Below, one piece after another: positions 16,724 to 24,933 of a DNA stretch of 52,336 bases. The notes below the pieces were generated by a model. The model was not told the origin of the DNA. It did no database searches and saw only the letters and a list, made by a program, of their open reading frames with translations. Made by a program: the position numbers and the translations under genes. Source of the stretch: Pseudomonadota bacterium (GTDB taxonomy: Bacteria; Pseudomonadota; Alphaproteobacteria; Rhizobiales; Beijerinckiaceae); the NCBI GenBank assembly GCA_023386155.1, contig JAEWKH010000030.1, positions 1 through 52,336 on the forward strand, written 5' to 3'. How positions within the stretch are numbered: the stretch's first letter is position 1; every line of letters begins with the position of its first letter.

Positions 16724-18457
16724 TCAGTGAGCCTGCCCCTTCTCCACCTCTTCCTTGAGTGCGCGGCGCAGGACCTTGCCTACATTGGTCTTCGGCAGAG
16801 TCTCCCTGAACTCGATCCGGCGCGGCACCTTGTAGCCGGTCAGGTTCTCCCGGCAGAACCGGCGCAGCTCGTCGATGGTGAGGGCCGGGTCCTTCCGGAC
16901 CACATAGGCCACCACGACCTCGCCCGAGTGCTCGTCCGGCAGTCCGATGACAGCGGCTTCCATGACACCTGGATGCTTGACGATCACGTCCTCCACTTCG
17001 TTCGGATAGACGTTGAAGCCGGAGACGAGCACCATGTCCTTCATGCGGTCCACGATCTTGATCTGACCATCCGGCAGCATCACGGCCACGTCGCCGGTGC
17101 GGAACCAGCCGTCCATGGTCATGACCTTCGCGGTCTCGTCGGGCCGCTGCCAGTAACCCGCCATGACCTGCGGTCCCTTCACGCAGAGCTCCCCCCGCTC
17201 GCCGGGCGGGAGGGCGGTGCCGTCGGCGGACCGGACGGAGACATCCGTGGACGGCAGCGGATAACCGATGGTGCCGGTAAACTCCTCGATGTCGAGCCGG
17301 TTGGCGCAGACCACCGGCGAGGTTTCGGAGAGGCCGTAGCCTTCGACGATGGGCTGACCGGCCACCTCCTTCCACTTCTTCGCCACGGCCTCCTGGGTCG
17401 CCATGCCGCCGGAGACGGAGAAGACCATCTGCGAGAAGTCCACCTTCTCGATGCCGGGCGCGTTGGCGAGGGCGTTGTAGAGCGTATTGAGGCCTGACAT
17501 CAGCGTGAAGCGGTTCTTCTGCAGCGTCTTCACGAAGCCCGGGATGTCGCGCGGATTGGCGATCAGCAGCTGGCACCCGCCGATCCTCGTCATCAGCATG
17601 GCGCAGACCGTGAGGGCGAAGATGTGATAGAGCGGCAGGGCCGTGACCATCACGTGGTCCTGGCGCTCGCCGAAGAACGGCAGCATCCAGGCCTCGCACT
17701 GGAGCACGTTGGCCACCACGTTGCGGTGGAGCAGGGTCGCGCCCTTGGCGACGCCGGTGGTACCGCCCGTGTATTGCAGGAAGGCGATGTCGTCGCGCGA
17801 GACGGTGACGGACTGGGCCTTCCGCTTGGCGCCCTCGGCGACGACAGACCTGAAGGCGACGGCCTGCGGCAGCCTGAAGGGTTTGACCGCCTTCTTCACA
17901 TGGCGCGAGACCAGGTTGACGATGGCTCCCTTGAGTCCGAGGAGGTCGCCGGGCGTGACGAGGACCAGGCGGTCCAGTGCGAGATCGGGCAGCGACTCCT
18001 CGACCGTCGCGGCGAAGTTCTCGAGCACGAACAGGAATCGCGCTCCGGAATCCTTGAGCTGGTAGGTCAGCTCCCGCGGGGTATAGAGCGGATTGACGTT
18101 GACCACCGTGCCGCCGGCCATGAGCACGCCGAACAGGATGGGCGGGAAGGCCATCACGTTCGGCAGCATGATCGCCACCCGGTCGCCCTTCTTCAGACCC
18201 TGCTGCTGGAGCCATGACGCCACCGCATCGGCCTCGCGCCCCAGATCCGCATAGCTCATGCGCTTGCCGAAGCTCTCGACGGCGGCCCGGCTCGGGTAAT
18301 CCGTGACGGCCTTGCGGAAGATGTCGTTGAGGGTGCCGATGTCGGCTTCGTCGATCGTCTTGGGGACCTGCGGAGGATAGGACCTGAACCAGGGGCGGTC
18401 CGCAGTGGGATCCGAAGCGCCTGCCGGGGCAGACGCCGGGGTCGTGGCGTTCATCAT
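16724..18457 (-). CDS. fadD: Long-chain fatty-acid--CoA ligase
   Basis: FadD-type acyl-CoA synthetases activate fatty acids with ATP and CoA for beta-oxidation or lipid synthesis. The 577-residue protein has the ATP/AMP signature YTGGTTGVAKGA near residue 230, the YGLSETSPV motif near 375, GWFRTGDVAV near 455 and a C-terminal Lys in TNVGKVLRRAL that completes the ANL fold. Length is typical. The start at 18457 (MMNATTP) precedes a low-complexity Ala/Pro stretch, so a start a few codons later is possible. It is expressed away from the EF-G-like gene's end with a repeat between. Confidence 0.94.
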   Translation of the reverse strand: MMNATTPASAPAGASDPTADRPWFRSYPPQVPKTIDEADIGTLNDIFRKAVTDYPSRAAVESFGKRMSYADLGREADAVASWLQQQGLKKGDRVAIMLPNVMAFPPILFGVLMAGGTVVNVNPLYTPRELTYQLKDSGARFLFVLENFAATVEESLPDLALDRLVLVTPGDLLGLKGAIVNLVSRHVKKAVKPFRLPQAVAFRSVVAEGAKRKAQSVTVSRDDIAFLQYTGGTTGVAKGATLLHRNVVANVLQCEAWMLPFFGERQDHVMVTALPLYHIFALTVCAMLMTRIGGCQLLIANPRDIPGFVKTLQKNRFTLMSGLNTLYNALANAPGIEKVDFSQMVFSVSGGMATQEAVAKKWKEVAGQPIVEGYGLSETSPVVCANRLDIEEFTGTIGYPLPSTDVSVRSADGTALPPGERGELCVKGPQVMAGYWQRPDETAKVMTMDGWFRTGDVAVMLPDGQIKIVDRMKDMVLVSGFNVYPNEVEDVIVKHPGVMEAAVIGLPDEHSGEVVVAYVVRKDPALTIDELRRFCRENLTGYKVPRRIEFRETLPKTNVGKVLRRALKEEVEKGQAH

Positions 18458-18571
18458 TGTCTCCGCTTCGCGGCGCGTTTCCTTCAGGGAGAGCGCGTCT
18501 CCCCGTCGGCTTAACTTGGCGCGGACGGACCCGTTTGTCGATGGAATAGTTTATACCTGAACGATCGTCTG

Positions 18572-18688
18572 GAGCATCGGACCCAAAAGTGGATTGCACT
18601 TTTGGGATCGGATCCGATGCTCCACTCTTCGAAGCGCGCATCGTTCGCTGCGAAAAACCGTGATCCTCTGGGTCCGCACGATGCGCGA
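18572..18688. repeat. Dispersed two-module repeat, copy F
   Basis: GAGCATCGGACCCAAAAGTGG and its partner, ending GGATCCGATGCTCC, are followed by GCGCATCGTTCGC through to CGCACGATGCG. It lies between the fadD start and the stop of the EF-G-like gene. Confidence 0.87.
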
Positions 18689-18719
18689 GATCGTCCAGGT
18701 CCGGGAGCGTCCGGGCGGA

Positions 18720-20759
18720 TCAGTGAGCCTTCTGCAGGACCAGCTCGGCCGGGCGCCCGCTCAGCTCCGCCATGTGGTCGAACCGGGTCGAGAAGGTCCC
18801 GACGCCGGCCGTCGCCGAACGCAGCTCGACGATGAGATCGCCGATCTCCGATTCCGGGATGGTGGCGCTCAGAACCTGCCAGCCTGCCCAGCCGGGCCGC
18901 TCGTCATAGCCCAGGATCTGCCCGCGCCGTCCGGTCGCGAGGGCCGTCGCCTTGGACAGGGCCTCGGACGGGATCGTGATCTCCACCGACAGCACCGGCT
19001 CCAGCAGCACGGGCTTGGCCTTCGGCAGCGCCTCCGCCAGGGCGAGCCGGGCGGCGGCCTGGAAGGCGGCATCGGATGAATCCACCGTGTGGTAGGAGCC
19101 GTCGGTCAGCGTCACCGCGAGGTCGACGACCGGGAAGCCGAGGGGCCCGCATTTGAGCGCGTCGCGGACGCCGGTCTCGACGGACGGGATGTACTGGCGC
19201 GGCACCACGCCGCCGGTGATCTGGTCCTGGAACGCGAATCCCTCCCCGCGCGGCAGCGGCTTGATCTCGATCATCACGTCGCCGAACTGGCCATGGCCGC
19301 CGGTCTGCTTGCGATGCCGCCCCCGGGCCGAGGCCGGCAGCTTGATCGTCTCGCAATAGGCTACCTTGGGCCTCGCTGTCTCGACGCCGACCTGGAAGCG
19401 CGAGGCGAGCTTCTCGACGGCCACGCGCAGATGCATCTCGCCCTGGCCGTGGAGCCGGATCTCGCCCATCTCGGGCCGGTTCTCGATCACGAGGGACGGG
19501 TCCTCCTCGGTGATCTTGGCGAGCGCGCTCGACAGGCGCACGTCGTCCTTGCGGTCCTTCACCTTGAGCGCCAGCACATAGACCGGCTCCGGCGGCGCCG
19601 GAGACACGATGGCCTCGGGCCGCGCCTTGCCGGCCGCGAAGCTGTCCCCGGTCGCGATCCCCTCCAGGCGGCCGAAACCGACCGTGTCGCCGGCCACCGC
19701 CTCGGCCTTGCGGGTCATGGTGCTGCCGGAGAGCGTGGCGAGGCTGCCGATCCGCGCCTCCGCGCCGCGCGAGCCGACCACCGTATCGCCTTCGTGGAAG
19801 GCGCCGCGCATGACGCGGGCGACGGAGAGCTTGCCGCCCTGCCCCAGGTGCAGGGTCTTCATGGCCTGGGCGAGCGGCGGGCCCTCCTCCGGAAGGCCGA
19901 GGCGGGCGCGGGTTTCCGCCAGGCCCGGCGACTCGTGGCGGAGCGCCTTGAGGAGCCGCGTGATGCCGTTGCCGCGTTCGGCCGAGCCAATGAGGGCCGG
20001 TACCACATGCCGCTCCCTGAGCTCCTTCGAAAGATCGTCGAAGATCTGGTCGCGCGGGGGCTCGATCTCGGAGATCAGCTCCTCCATCAGTTCGTCGTCG
20101 TAATCGGCGAGGCGCTCGAGCATGGCGAAGCGCGCTTCCTTCTCCCGCGGCAGTTCGCCCTCGGGCAGGTCCACGATCTCGCTCGGCGCATGCTCGCGAT
20201 AGATGAAGGCGCGCTCGAGCGCGAGATCGATGAAGCCGATGGCGATGCCGTCCTTCCAGAGCGGGATCTGGCGCAGGAGAAGCGGCGTGCGCGAGGCCTG
20301 CTGCAGCAGCGCGAGCGTCTCGCGGATGCGCTGGGTGGCGGTGTCGATCTTGTTGATGAAGAGGAAGCGCGGAATGTCGGCCTCCTCCAGGTCCCGCAGG
20401 ATGACTTCAAGGGCCGGAATCTTGCGTTCGTCCGCCTCGCAGACGACGATTGCCGCGTCGCAGACCGGCGTGACGTTGCGCATCTCGTGCAGGAATTCCG
20501 TCGAGCCGGGGCAGTCCACGAAGGTCATGCTCTCGCCGAGGAACTCGACGGTCGCCACGTTGGGCTCGATGCTCATGGCATGGGCGCGGGCCTCCGCGCT
20601 CGCATCGCCGACGCTGTCCCCGTTGGCCACGCGGCCCGCACGGGAGATCGCACCGGTGCGCTCCAGGATCGCCTCGAGGAGCGTGGTCTTGCCGCTCTGA
20701 AACGGGCCTACGATTGCGATGCATCGCGGGCCCGTACCTAGTCTGCCGTTGGGTGCCAT
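18720..20759 (-). CDS. EF-G-like translational GTPase paralogue
   Basis: The 679-residue protein follows the EF-G domain order: a GTPase domain, domain II (AMKTLHLGQGGKLSVARVMRG), domain III, domain IV (HRKQTGGHGQFGDVMIEIKP) and a C-terminal domain V. The G domain is unusual. The P-loop is GPFQSGKT (18-25), not the usual AHIDAGKT. Motif G3 is DCPGS (82-86), where canonical EF-G has DTPGH with the catalytic His. The NKID motif (136-139) is kept. It is probably an EF-G paralogue with altered GTP hydrolysis, of the type often labelled EF-G in alphaproteobacteria. Its role is unknown. Confidence 0.88.
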   Translation of the reverse strand: MAPNGRLGTGPRCIAIVGPFQSGKTTLLEAILERTGAISRAGRVANGDSVGDASAEARAHAMSIEPNVATVEFLGESMTFVDCPGSTEFLHEMRNVTPVCDAAIVVCEADERKIPALEVILRDLEEADIPRFLFINKIDTATQRIRETLALLQQASRTPLLLRQIPLWKDGIAIGFIDLALERAFIYREHAPSEIVDLPEGELPREKEARFAMLERLADYDDELMEELISEIEPPRDQIFDDLSKELRERHVVPALIGSAERGNGITRLLKALRHESPGLAETRARLGLPEEGPPLAQAMKTLHLGQGGKLSVARVMRGAFHEGDTVVGSRGAEARIGSLATLSGSTMTRKAEAVAGDTVGFGRLEGIATGDSFAAGKARPEAIVSPAPPEPVYVLALKVKDRKDDVRLSSALAKITEEDPSLVIENRPEMGEIRLHGQGEMHLRVAVEKLASRFQVGVETARPKVAYCETIKLPASARGRHRKQTGGHGQFGDVMIEIKPLPRGEGFAFQDQITGGVVPRQYIPSVETGVRDALKCGPLGFPVVDLAVTLTDGSYHTVDSSDAAFQAAARLALAEALPKAKPVLLEPVLSVEITIPSEALSKATALATGRRGQILGYDERPGWAGWQVLSATIPESEIGDLIVELRSATAGVGTFSTRFDHMAELSGRPAELVLQKAH

Positions 20760-20804
20760 AGGGTGTCATCCTCCCTGCCCCCTCTTCCCGGCGCGCTCTT
20801 CGAC

Positions 20805-20852
20805 GGCATCGGACACGAAATCGGACTTGCCCGGCTGGGATCGATCCGATGC
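20805..20852. repeat. Degenerate dispersed-repeat module, copy G
   Basis: GGCATCGGACACGAAATCGG and GGGATCGATCCGATGC form a decayed version of the GCATCGGACCC module. It lies in the gene-free stretch 20760-21207. The rest of that stretch holds no open frame I would call. Confidence 0.65.
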
Positions 20853-21097
20853 GCTCCTCACAGGCGCGTTACCCTGAATGCTCTGCCTCTGCCGGTGAGT
20901 TGGCAAGAGGGATTGTGTGCAGGCGCGAGAAGGCAAAAACGGTCGAGTTTACCCTCGGCCGTCATGCAGGCAGGCCCATCGCTGGCATGATCTTCCCTGT
21001 CCGCCGGCGAGGCGCAGCGGATGATGGCCATGCATCATCTGCGTGCGTCCCCTCCCGCCTGACAGGCCTGCGCCCGTTTGGAAACCCGCCCGAATGA

Positions 21098-21188
21098 TTG
21101 ACATTCCCAGGTCAGACTGGTTGTAATGCTATAACTCCTGGTGGCATTCCTCGCGGGACACCCTGAGGGACGTTGGAACGCGGGACAC
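21098..21188 (+). promoter_or_regulatory. Possible promoter and direct repeats before LysR gene
   Basis: TTGACA at 21098-21103 is followed 17 bases later by a weak TTGTAA box. Two identical CGCGGGACAC direct repeats lie at 21152-21161 and 21179-21188, just upstream of the LysR start at 21208. Direct repeats in this position could be autoregulatory sites. Confidence 0.4.
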
Positions 21189-21207
21189 TCGCATTGGCCG
21201 AAGCCGC

Positions 21208-22221
21208 ATGAAGCCTTTTGATCCGGATCAGCGGAACCTCGTCCGCTCGCCCCTCGACGACGAGAACATCCTGAGTGGACAGTTCTGGGGAGAGCTGCGG
21301 GTCTTTCTCGCTGTCGCCAAGGCCAAGTCCTTCAATCGAGCGGCTGAAATCCTCAACACCAGCCATCCGACGGTCAGTCGTCAGGTTCGGCGGCTTCAGG
21401 ATCTGATGGGATCTCAACTGTTCGTGCCCACCCAGAACGGCGTGAAGCTGACGCCGAAGGGACAATCCCTCGCGCAAGCCCTGACCGCTCTCGATCACTC
21501 CCTCTTCGCTCTGACCAACGACCTCCGCGCCGAGAGCAAGGAGGCGGAAGGCATCGTGCGGGTCAGCATCACGGATGGCCTGAACACCTTCTTCGTGGCT
21601 CCTGCCGTTTCCACCTTTGCCGCGGACCACCCCAAGATCCAGCTTCACCTCAAAAGCCCGTCCAACGTCGTCAGCCTCAGGGACAACCAGACCGACATGA
21701 TGATCGGCTTCAGCCCGATCGAGGCGGCGGACATCTCGATGCAGAAGCTGGGTTACCTCCATTTCATTCCCATCGTGGCAAAGTCCTATATCCAGCGGTG
21801 CGGAATCCCGACCCGGTCGAACCTGTCGCAGCACTTTTTCCTGCAGTCGGAATTCTACACCGCGAAGACAGGGCTATGGGGCGACTGGAACCGCGCCGTC
21901 GACCAAGGCCAGATCGCGCATTTCTGCGACAACTCCATGGCCTATGGAATGCTCGTCAAGGCCGGGCTCGGAATCGGCCTCCTCGGCAGCTACACGATCC
22001 TTGAGCCCAATGCGGTTCCCTTGGAACTGGACGTGAAGGTGTCGGTGCCGCTCTATGCCCTGGTCCTCACGGAGCGCCTGAACGCACGGCCCGTGCGCCT
22101 AGCCTTTGACTGGTTGTGCGAGATGTTTGGCCCGACGAACCCGTGGTTTAGTCCCAAGCTGCGGCTTGACCCGCAGCAGAGCCGGTTCGACATCGGCATC
22201 AAGCTGCTCTTCAACCTCTGA
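21208..22221 (+). CDS. LysR-family transcriptional regulator
   Basis: The 337-residue protein has a helix-turn-helix at about residues 33-60 (FLAVAKAKSFNRAAEILNTS, then HPTVSRQVRRLQDLMGSQLF) and a substrate-binding-like effector domain. It carries an N-terminal extension of about 25 residues and a C-terminal tail (about 35 residues beyond FDWLCEMFGP) that are longer than usual. The last 123 bases overlap, on the opposite strand, the end of the small gene at 22099-22461. One of the two 3' ends may therefore be annotated too long. The effector is unknown. Confidence 0.88.
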   Translation: MKPFDPDQRNLVRSPLDDENILSGQFWGELRVFLAVAKAKSFNRAAEILNTSHPTVSRQVRRLQDLMGSQLFVPTQNGVKLTPKGQSLAQALTALDHSLFALTNDLRAESKEAEGIVRVSITDGLNTFFVAPAVSTFAADHPKIQLHLKSPSNVVSLRDNQTDMMIGFSPIEAADISMQKLGYLHFIPIVAKSYIQRCGIPTRSNLSQHFFLQSEFYTAKTGLWGDWNRAVDQGQIAHFCDNSMAYGMLVKAGLGIGLLGSYTILEPNAVPLELDVKVSVPLYALVLTERLNARPVRLAFDWLCEMFGPTNPWFSPKLRLDPQQSRFDIGIKLLFNL

Positions 22222-22461
22222 GGCACGCCGCTGAAGATGGTGCGTGCTGATGCTTTCCGAGACCCTGATATAGGTGTTGCCGACATCCTCGAAGAGCTCC
22301 GCCAACTCGAGCGGCACGCCCTCCCCCTCGAACAGCAGTTTCTGGAACATGGCCGTGTGCAGGGTCACGACCTGCTGCAGATAAGCGCGGAAAAAGCACA
22401 TGATGACGGCTGAATCCGCCTGCTTCATCGGAGGATCTTTCGGAGTGGATGTTGTGCTCAT
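22099..22461 (-). CDS. Small helical protein coupled to GNAT gene
   Basis: The 120-residue protein is mostly helical in its first 80 residues (VIMCFFRAYLQQVVTLHTAM; ELAELFEDVGNTYIRVSES) and ends in a basic tail (KPRVRRAKH). I do not recognise the family. Its ATG overlaps the TGA of the GNAT gene (ATGA at 22458-22461), strongly suggesting translational coupling and a shared function. An in-frame ATG at 22428 (MKQADS) is another possible start. Its C-terminal third is antisense to the LysR 3' end, so that part is the least certain. Confidence 0.6.
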   Translation of the reverse strand: MSTTSTPKDPPMKQADSAVIMCFFRAYLQQVVTLHTAMFQKLLFEGEGVPLELAELFEDVGNTYIRVSESISTHHLQRRASEVEEQLDADVEPALLRVKPQLGTKPRVRRAKHLAQPVKG

Positions 22462-23036
22462 GCTTCCACCGCCTCAAACTCGGATTGCGCATCCCAGTAT
22501 CCCTCGATCCGAAACAGGATGTTCGCCTCGGTCTCGGGCGTGATGGCGTTCTGCGGCGGAGAGAGATCCTTCACGAGCTCGATGTAGGGCTCGTCGTGCC
22601 CTTCAAACAGCACGGGCTCCTTGCCGGAAGCGGGCTTGAACCCGAGCATTCTCTGCCACATGCGAGCATAGATCGGCTTGGCATGGGTGATGACGCGATC
22701 GTATCCCTTGCGGCTGATATGCTCGAAAATGAACTCGGCACATCTCTTGATCACCCGGGGATCGCGCCAGGCCTTACGGAAACTGGTTCGCTCCATCTTG
22801 GCGAAGTCCTTGAACCAGCGGATCCGGGCCGTGCCGACCGGCTCCTCTCCCGCATAGACGATGACATGCGTTGCCTGGTAATCGTTCCCGTCATAGGTCT
22901 GGCGGGCCGCCACCCCATGCTCTTCCATGAAGCAGATTGCCCGAATGGCATAGGCATGGAGAAGCTGCTCCGGCGTGGTCACAACTTCGACGCGAATGAG
23001 GTTGTCATGCCTTGTGCTGGAAAGTGTCCGCTGCAT
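22458..23036 (-). CDS. GNAT-fold N-acyltransferase
   Basis: The 192-residue protein has the GNAT-like order: an N-terminal YAIRAICFMEEHGV helix region, a central strand with ATHVIVYAGEEPVGTARIRW, and a later segment with FIFEHISRKGYDRVITHAKP and YARMWQRMLGFKP. This layout resembles GNAT members related to acyl-homoserine-lactone and N-acyl amino acid synthases more than simple acetyltransferases. The substrate cannot be read from sequence. The start at 23036 has AGGGGG upstream. It forms a coupled pair with the small gene downstream and is divergent from a small open frame and an Xre regulator. Confidence 0.75.
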   Translation of the reverse strand: MQRTLSSTRHDNLIRVEVVTTPEQLLHAYAIRAICFMEEHGVAARQTYDGNDYQATHVIVYAGEEPVGTARIRWFKDFAKMERTSFRKAWRDPRVIKRCAEFIFEHISRKGYDRVITHAKPIYARMWQRMLGFKPASGKEPVLFEGHDEPYIELVKDLSPPQNAITPETEANILFRIEGYWDAQSEFEAVEA

Positions 23037-23152
23037 GATGAGGCCCCCTGAATTCCTGAACGACAGGCACACAGTGAGGCACAGGTGCTCAACGGCTTTG
23101 AAGACGCTAAGATGTGCAGCGGTTGAACGCCTGCGTTGAACGGAAGAGGGTC

Positions 23153-23362
23153 ATGCCCCAAAGTAATAGTTATGGGCCTCCCACCTTGGCTGAGCTATGT
23201 GAGGAGGCAGTGCAACACTGTGGCGATGATTGGCATCGGATTCTGGCCTATGTGGCCGATCGGATTGCCTCGATGCCGGGAGGCGACCAGGATCGGTTGG
23301 TAGAGGATGTCAGCCGCATTCTGAGCTTTTGGGCCCCGCCTCGATCAGATGTCCTGCACTGA
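23153..23362 (+). CDS. Small hypothetical protein
   Basis: The 69-residue acidic protein reads LAELCEEAVQHCGDDWHRIL, then AYVADRIASM in its centre, and looks helical. GGAAGAGGG lies just before the ATG at 23153. It starts divergently from the GNAT gene and ends 23 bases before the Xre-type regulator on the same strand, so those two are probably one transcript. I do not recognise a family. Confidence 0.55.
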   Translation: MPQSNSYGPPTLAELCEEAVQHCGDDWHRILAYVADRIASMPGGDQDRLVEDVSRILSFWAPPRSDVLH

Positions 23363-23385
23363 GCTTGTGCAGGATCGAAGGGTTC

Positions 23386-23766
23386 ATGAAGAAATCACCG
23401 AGTGATGCCGATCGCCAGATTGGTCAGAGGATCCGGGCACGCCGGATCGCAATGGGAATGAGCCAGGAAAGGCTCGGCGATTTGCTTGATCTGACCTTTC
23501 AGCAGGTTCAGAAATACGAAAAAGGGGCAAACCGTGTCGGGGCGGGACGCCTCCTGGAAATCAGCACGATCCTGCAAGTACCGATCGAGTACTTTTACGA
23601 CAATCTGGCCGAAGGCGGGAATGCCGCCCAACCGGAGGGAAAGATCGCTTTCGAGACCTTGTCGACCGTTGACGGCCAGCGTCTGGCGAGAGCCTTCTCG
23701 GCCATCGGAAGCCTCCACCTCCGGCGGAAGGTCGTGGAGCTTGTGGAATCGATGTCCGAGCTATGA
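23386..23766 (+). CDS. Xre/Cro-CI-type helix-turn-helix regulator
   Basis: The 126-residue protein has a canonical HTH_3 domain at about residues 10-68: IGQRIRARRIAMGMSQERLG followed by LTFQQVQKYEKGANRVGAGR. This form, with RVGAGRLLEISTILQVPIEYFY, is common in Hyphomicrobiales regulators. The C-terminal part (LARAFSAIGSLHLRRKVVELV) is helical. Targets are unknown. Nearby candidates are its own promoter and the divergent GNAT/small-protein operon. Confidence 0.9.
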   Translation: MKKSPSDADRQIGQRIRARRIAMGMSQERLGDLLDLTFQQVQKYEKGANRVGAGRLLEISTILQVPIEYFYDNLAEGGNAAQPEGKIAFETLSTVDGQRLARAFSAIGSLHLRRKVVELVESMSEL

Positions 23767-23835
23767 TCTGCAAGGCATCCCGGCCTTCACGCGAAAGCGC
23801 CTGCGGTCCGGCACACGCCCCGAGCCGTATCCCTA

Positions 23836-23932
23836 GAGCTGTTTCCACTGGCGTGGAATCAGCTCTCTTCTTTGTTGTGCCGCATTTTTTGACGGCGCAC
23901 CGGGTCCATTTCGCCGAAAAATGCTCTAGGTA
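23836..23932. repeat. GAGCTG palindrome and repeat remnant
   Basis: A near-perfect hairpin, GAGCTG-TTTCCAC with GTGGAAT-CAGCTC, occupies 23836-23865. It is followed by a related A/T-rich stretch ending AAAAATGCTCTAG. This is a second palindromic repeat type, seen once in this window. It shares the gene-free interval 23767-24108 with copy H; nothing else is visible there. Confidence 0.6.
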
Positions 23933-24012
23933 ACCCGGTCCCCTTTCGCCGCTGCCGCCCCTCCCTGCCTGAAATCAACGCGGGACCGAGTCTTCGGAAG
24001 CGGCTCTTCGGG

Positions 24013-24112
24013 TCCGCACGATGCGCTAGCGCATCGTGCGAAAAAGTGGATCCGGTTTTCGCACTCAACGATGCGCTCTCTAAAGAGCGGAGCATCGGAT
24101 CCGATGCTCTAA
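24013..24112. repeat. Dispersed two-module repeat, copy H
   Basis: TCCGCACGATGCGC, GCATCGTGCGAAAA with GGATCCGGTTTTCGC, and GGAGCATCGGATCCGATGCTC lie in series. The CTA at 24109-24111, within the repeat's edge, is the TAG stop of the DUF992 gene read on the minus strand. Confidence 0.87.
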
Positions 24113-24582
24113 CGGGCCCGGCGCAACTCGAAATCGGCCACGCCGAGGGCGAAGTTGAAGCCGGTCTGGCCGCCGACCGAGAGGGGCTGCAGGGAGATGC
24201 TCCGGTTCGAGCCGCCGACCAGGACATTGGCTCCGATGCCGGCACCGGCCGTGGCCTCGGCAGCCCCGCCGACATAGCTGCCGGCGAGCGACCCGGGCGC
24301 CACGCTGCCCCGGGACAGCACCGCCCATGTCAGGATGCCCCGCTGGGTCGCGCCGATATCGAGCCCGAACCGGCGGATCACCCCCACATAGGTCTCGCTC
24401 GGCCCGCGCCGCGGCTTGAAGGTGCACAGCGTGGTCTTCTGCGAGGTGACGATGAGGCCGATCCCGCCCGATACGGCACAGGACAGGACGCCGACCCGGC
24501 CTCGGTTCTGAGCCTGAGCCTCCGTGACACCAAAGGCTGCAAGAACGGCAAGAGCGGCAACGGAGAGAACGGCGCGGCGCAT
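24109..24582 (-). CDS. DUF992 secreted protein
   Basis: The 157-residue protein has a Sec signal peptide (MRRAVLSVAALAVLAAFG with an AQAQ cleavage region near residue 25). The mature part matches the DUF992 family, with VGVLSCAVSGGIGLIV at the start and the closing LVGGSNRSISLQPLSVGGQT pattern. DUF992 proteins are alphaproteobacterial, periplasmic or outer-membrane associated, and of unknown function. Two cysteines, one in each of the first two strands, could form a disulfide. The TAG stop lies in a dispersed repeat. Confidence 0.85.
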   Translation of the reverse strand: MRRAVLSVAALAVLAAFGVTEAQAQNRGRVGVLSCAVSGGIGLIVTSQKTTLCTFKPRRGPSETYVGVIRRFGLDIGATQRGILTWAVLSRGSVAPGSLAGSYVGGAAEATAGAGIGANVLVGGSNRSISLQPLSVGGQTGFNFALGVADFELRRAR

Positions 24583-24694
24583 GGTAGCCTCCTGGGCTTG
24601 GGATCAAGCTTAGCGATTAACGGCGCAAGGGGCGGCGGCGTTCCATGCGGGGAGTGTCGATCCTGGAGAGAGGGATGGGAATCCCGATCGCCGC

Positions 24695-24812
24695 TAGCGC
24701 ATCGTGCGAAAAAGTGGATCCGGTTTTTCGCGAAGAACGATGCGCCAGCTGAGAGAAGAAGCATCGGATGGGATCCCAAAAGTGGACCCACTTTTGGGTC
24801 CGATGCTTTAGC
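24695..24812. repeat. Dispersed two-module repeat, copy I
   Basis: GCGCATCGTGCGAAAA with GGATCCGGTTTTTCGC is followed by GCATCGGATGGGATCCCAAA, GTGGACCCACTTTTGGG and TCCGATGC. It occupies a third of the 350-base interval 24583-24933. The remainder shows only a purine-rich ribosome-binding region before the propeller gene. Confidence 0.88.
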
Positions 24813-24933
24813 CGAATGATGCGTCCCAAACCCTCCGTTCAGAGAGTAGCCCAGGGGAAATAGGCTTGCTTAAACAGGTCCTCTCGCGCGCGGCTGGGGG
24901 GCTGCGTTTCATCGATCCATTGAGAGACCTGCC

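Noticed and set aside
16680..18641. Longer minus-strand frame of about 650 codons covering fadD
   Set aside because: It is another frame over fadD with runs of Arg/Gly/Pro. The 577-residue fadD frame holds every acyl-CoA ligase motif.
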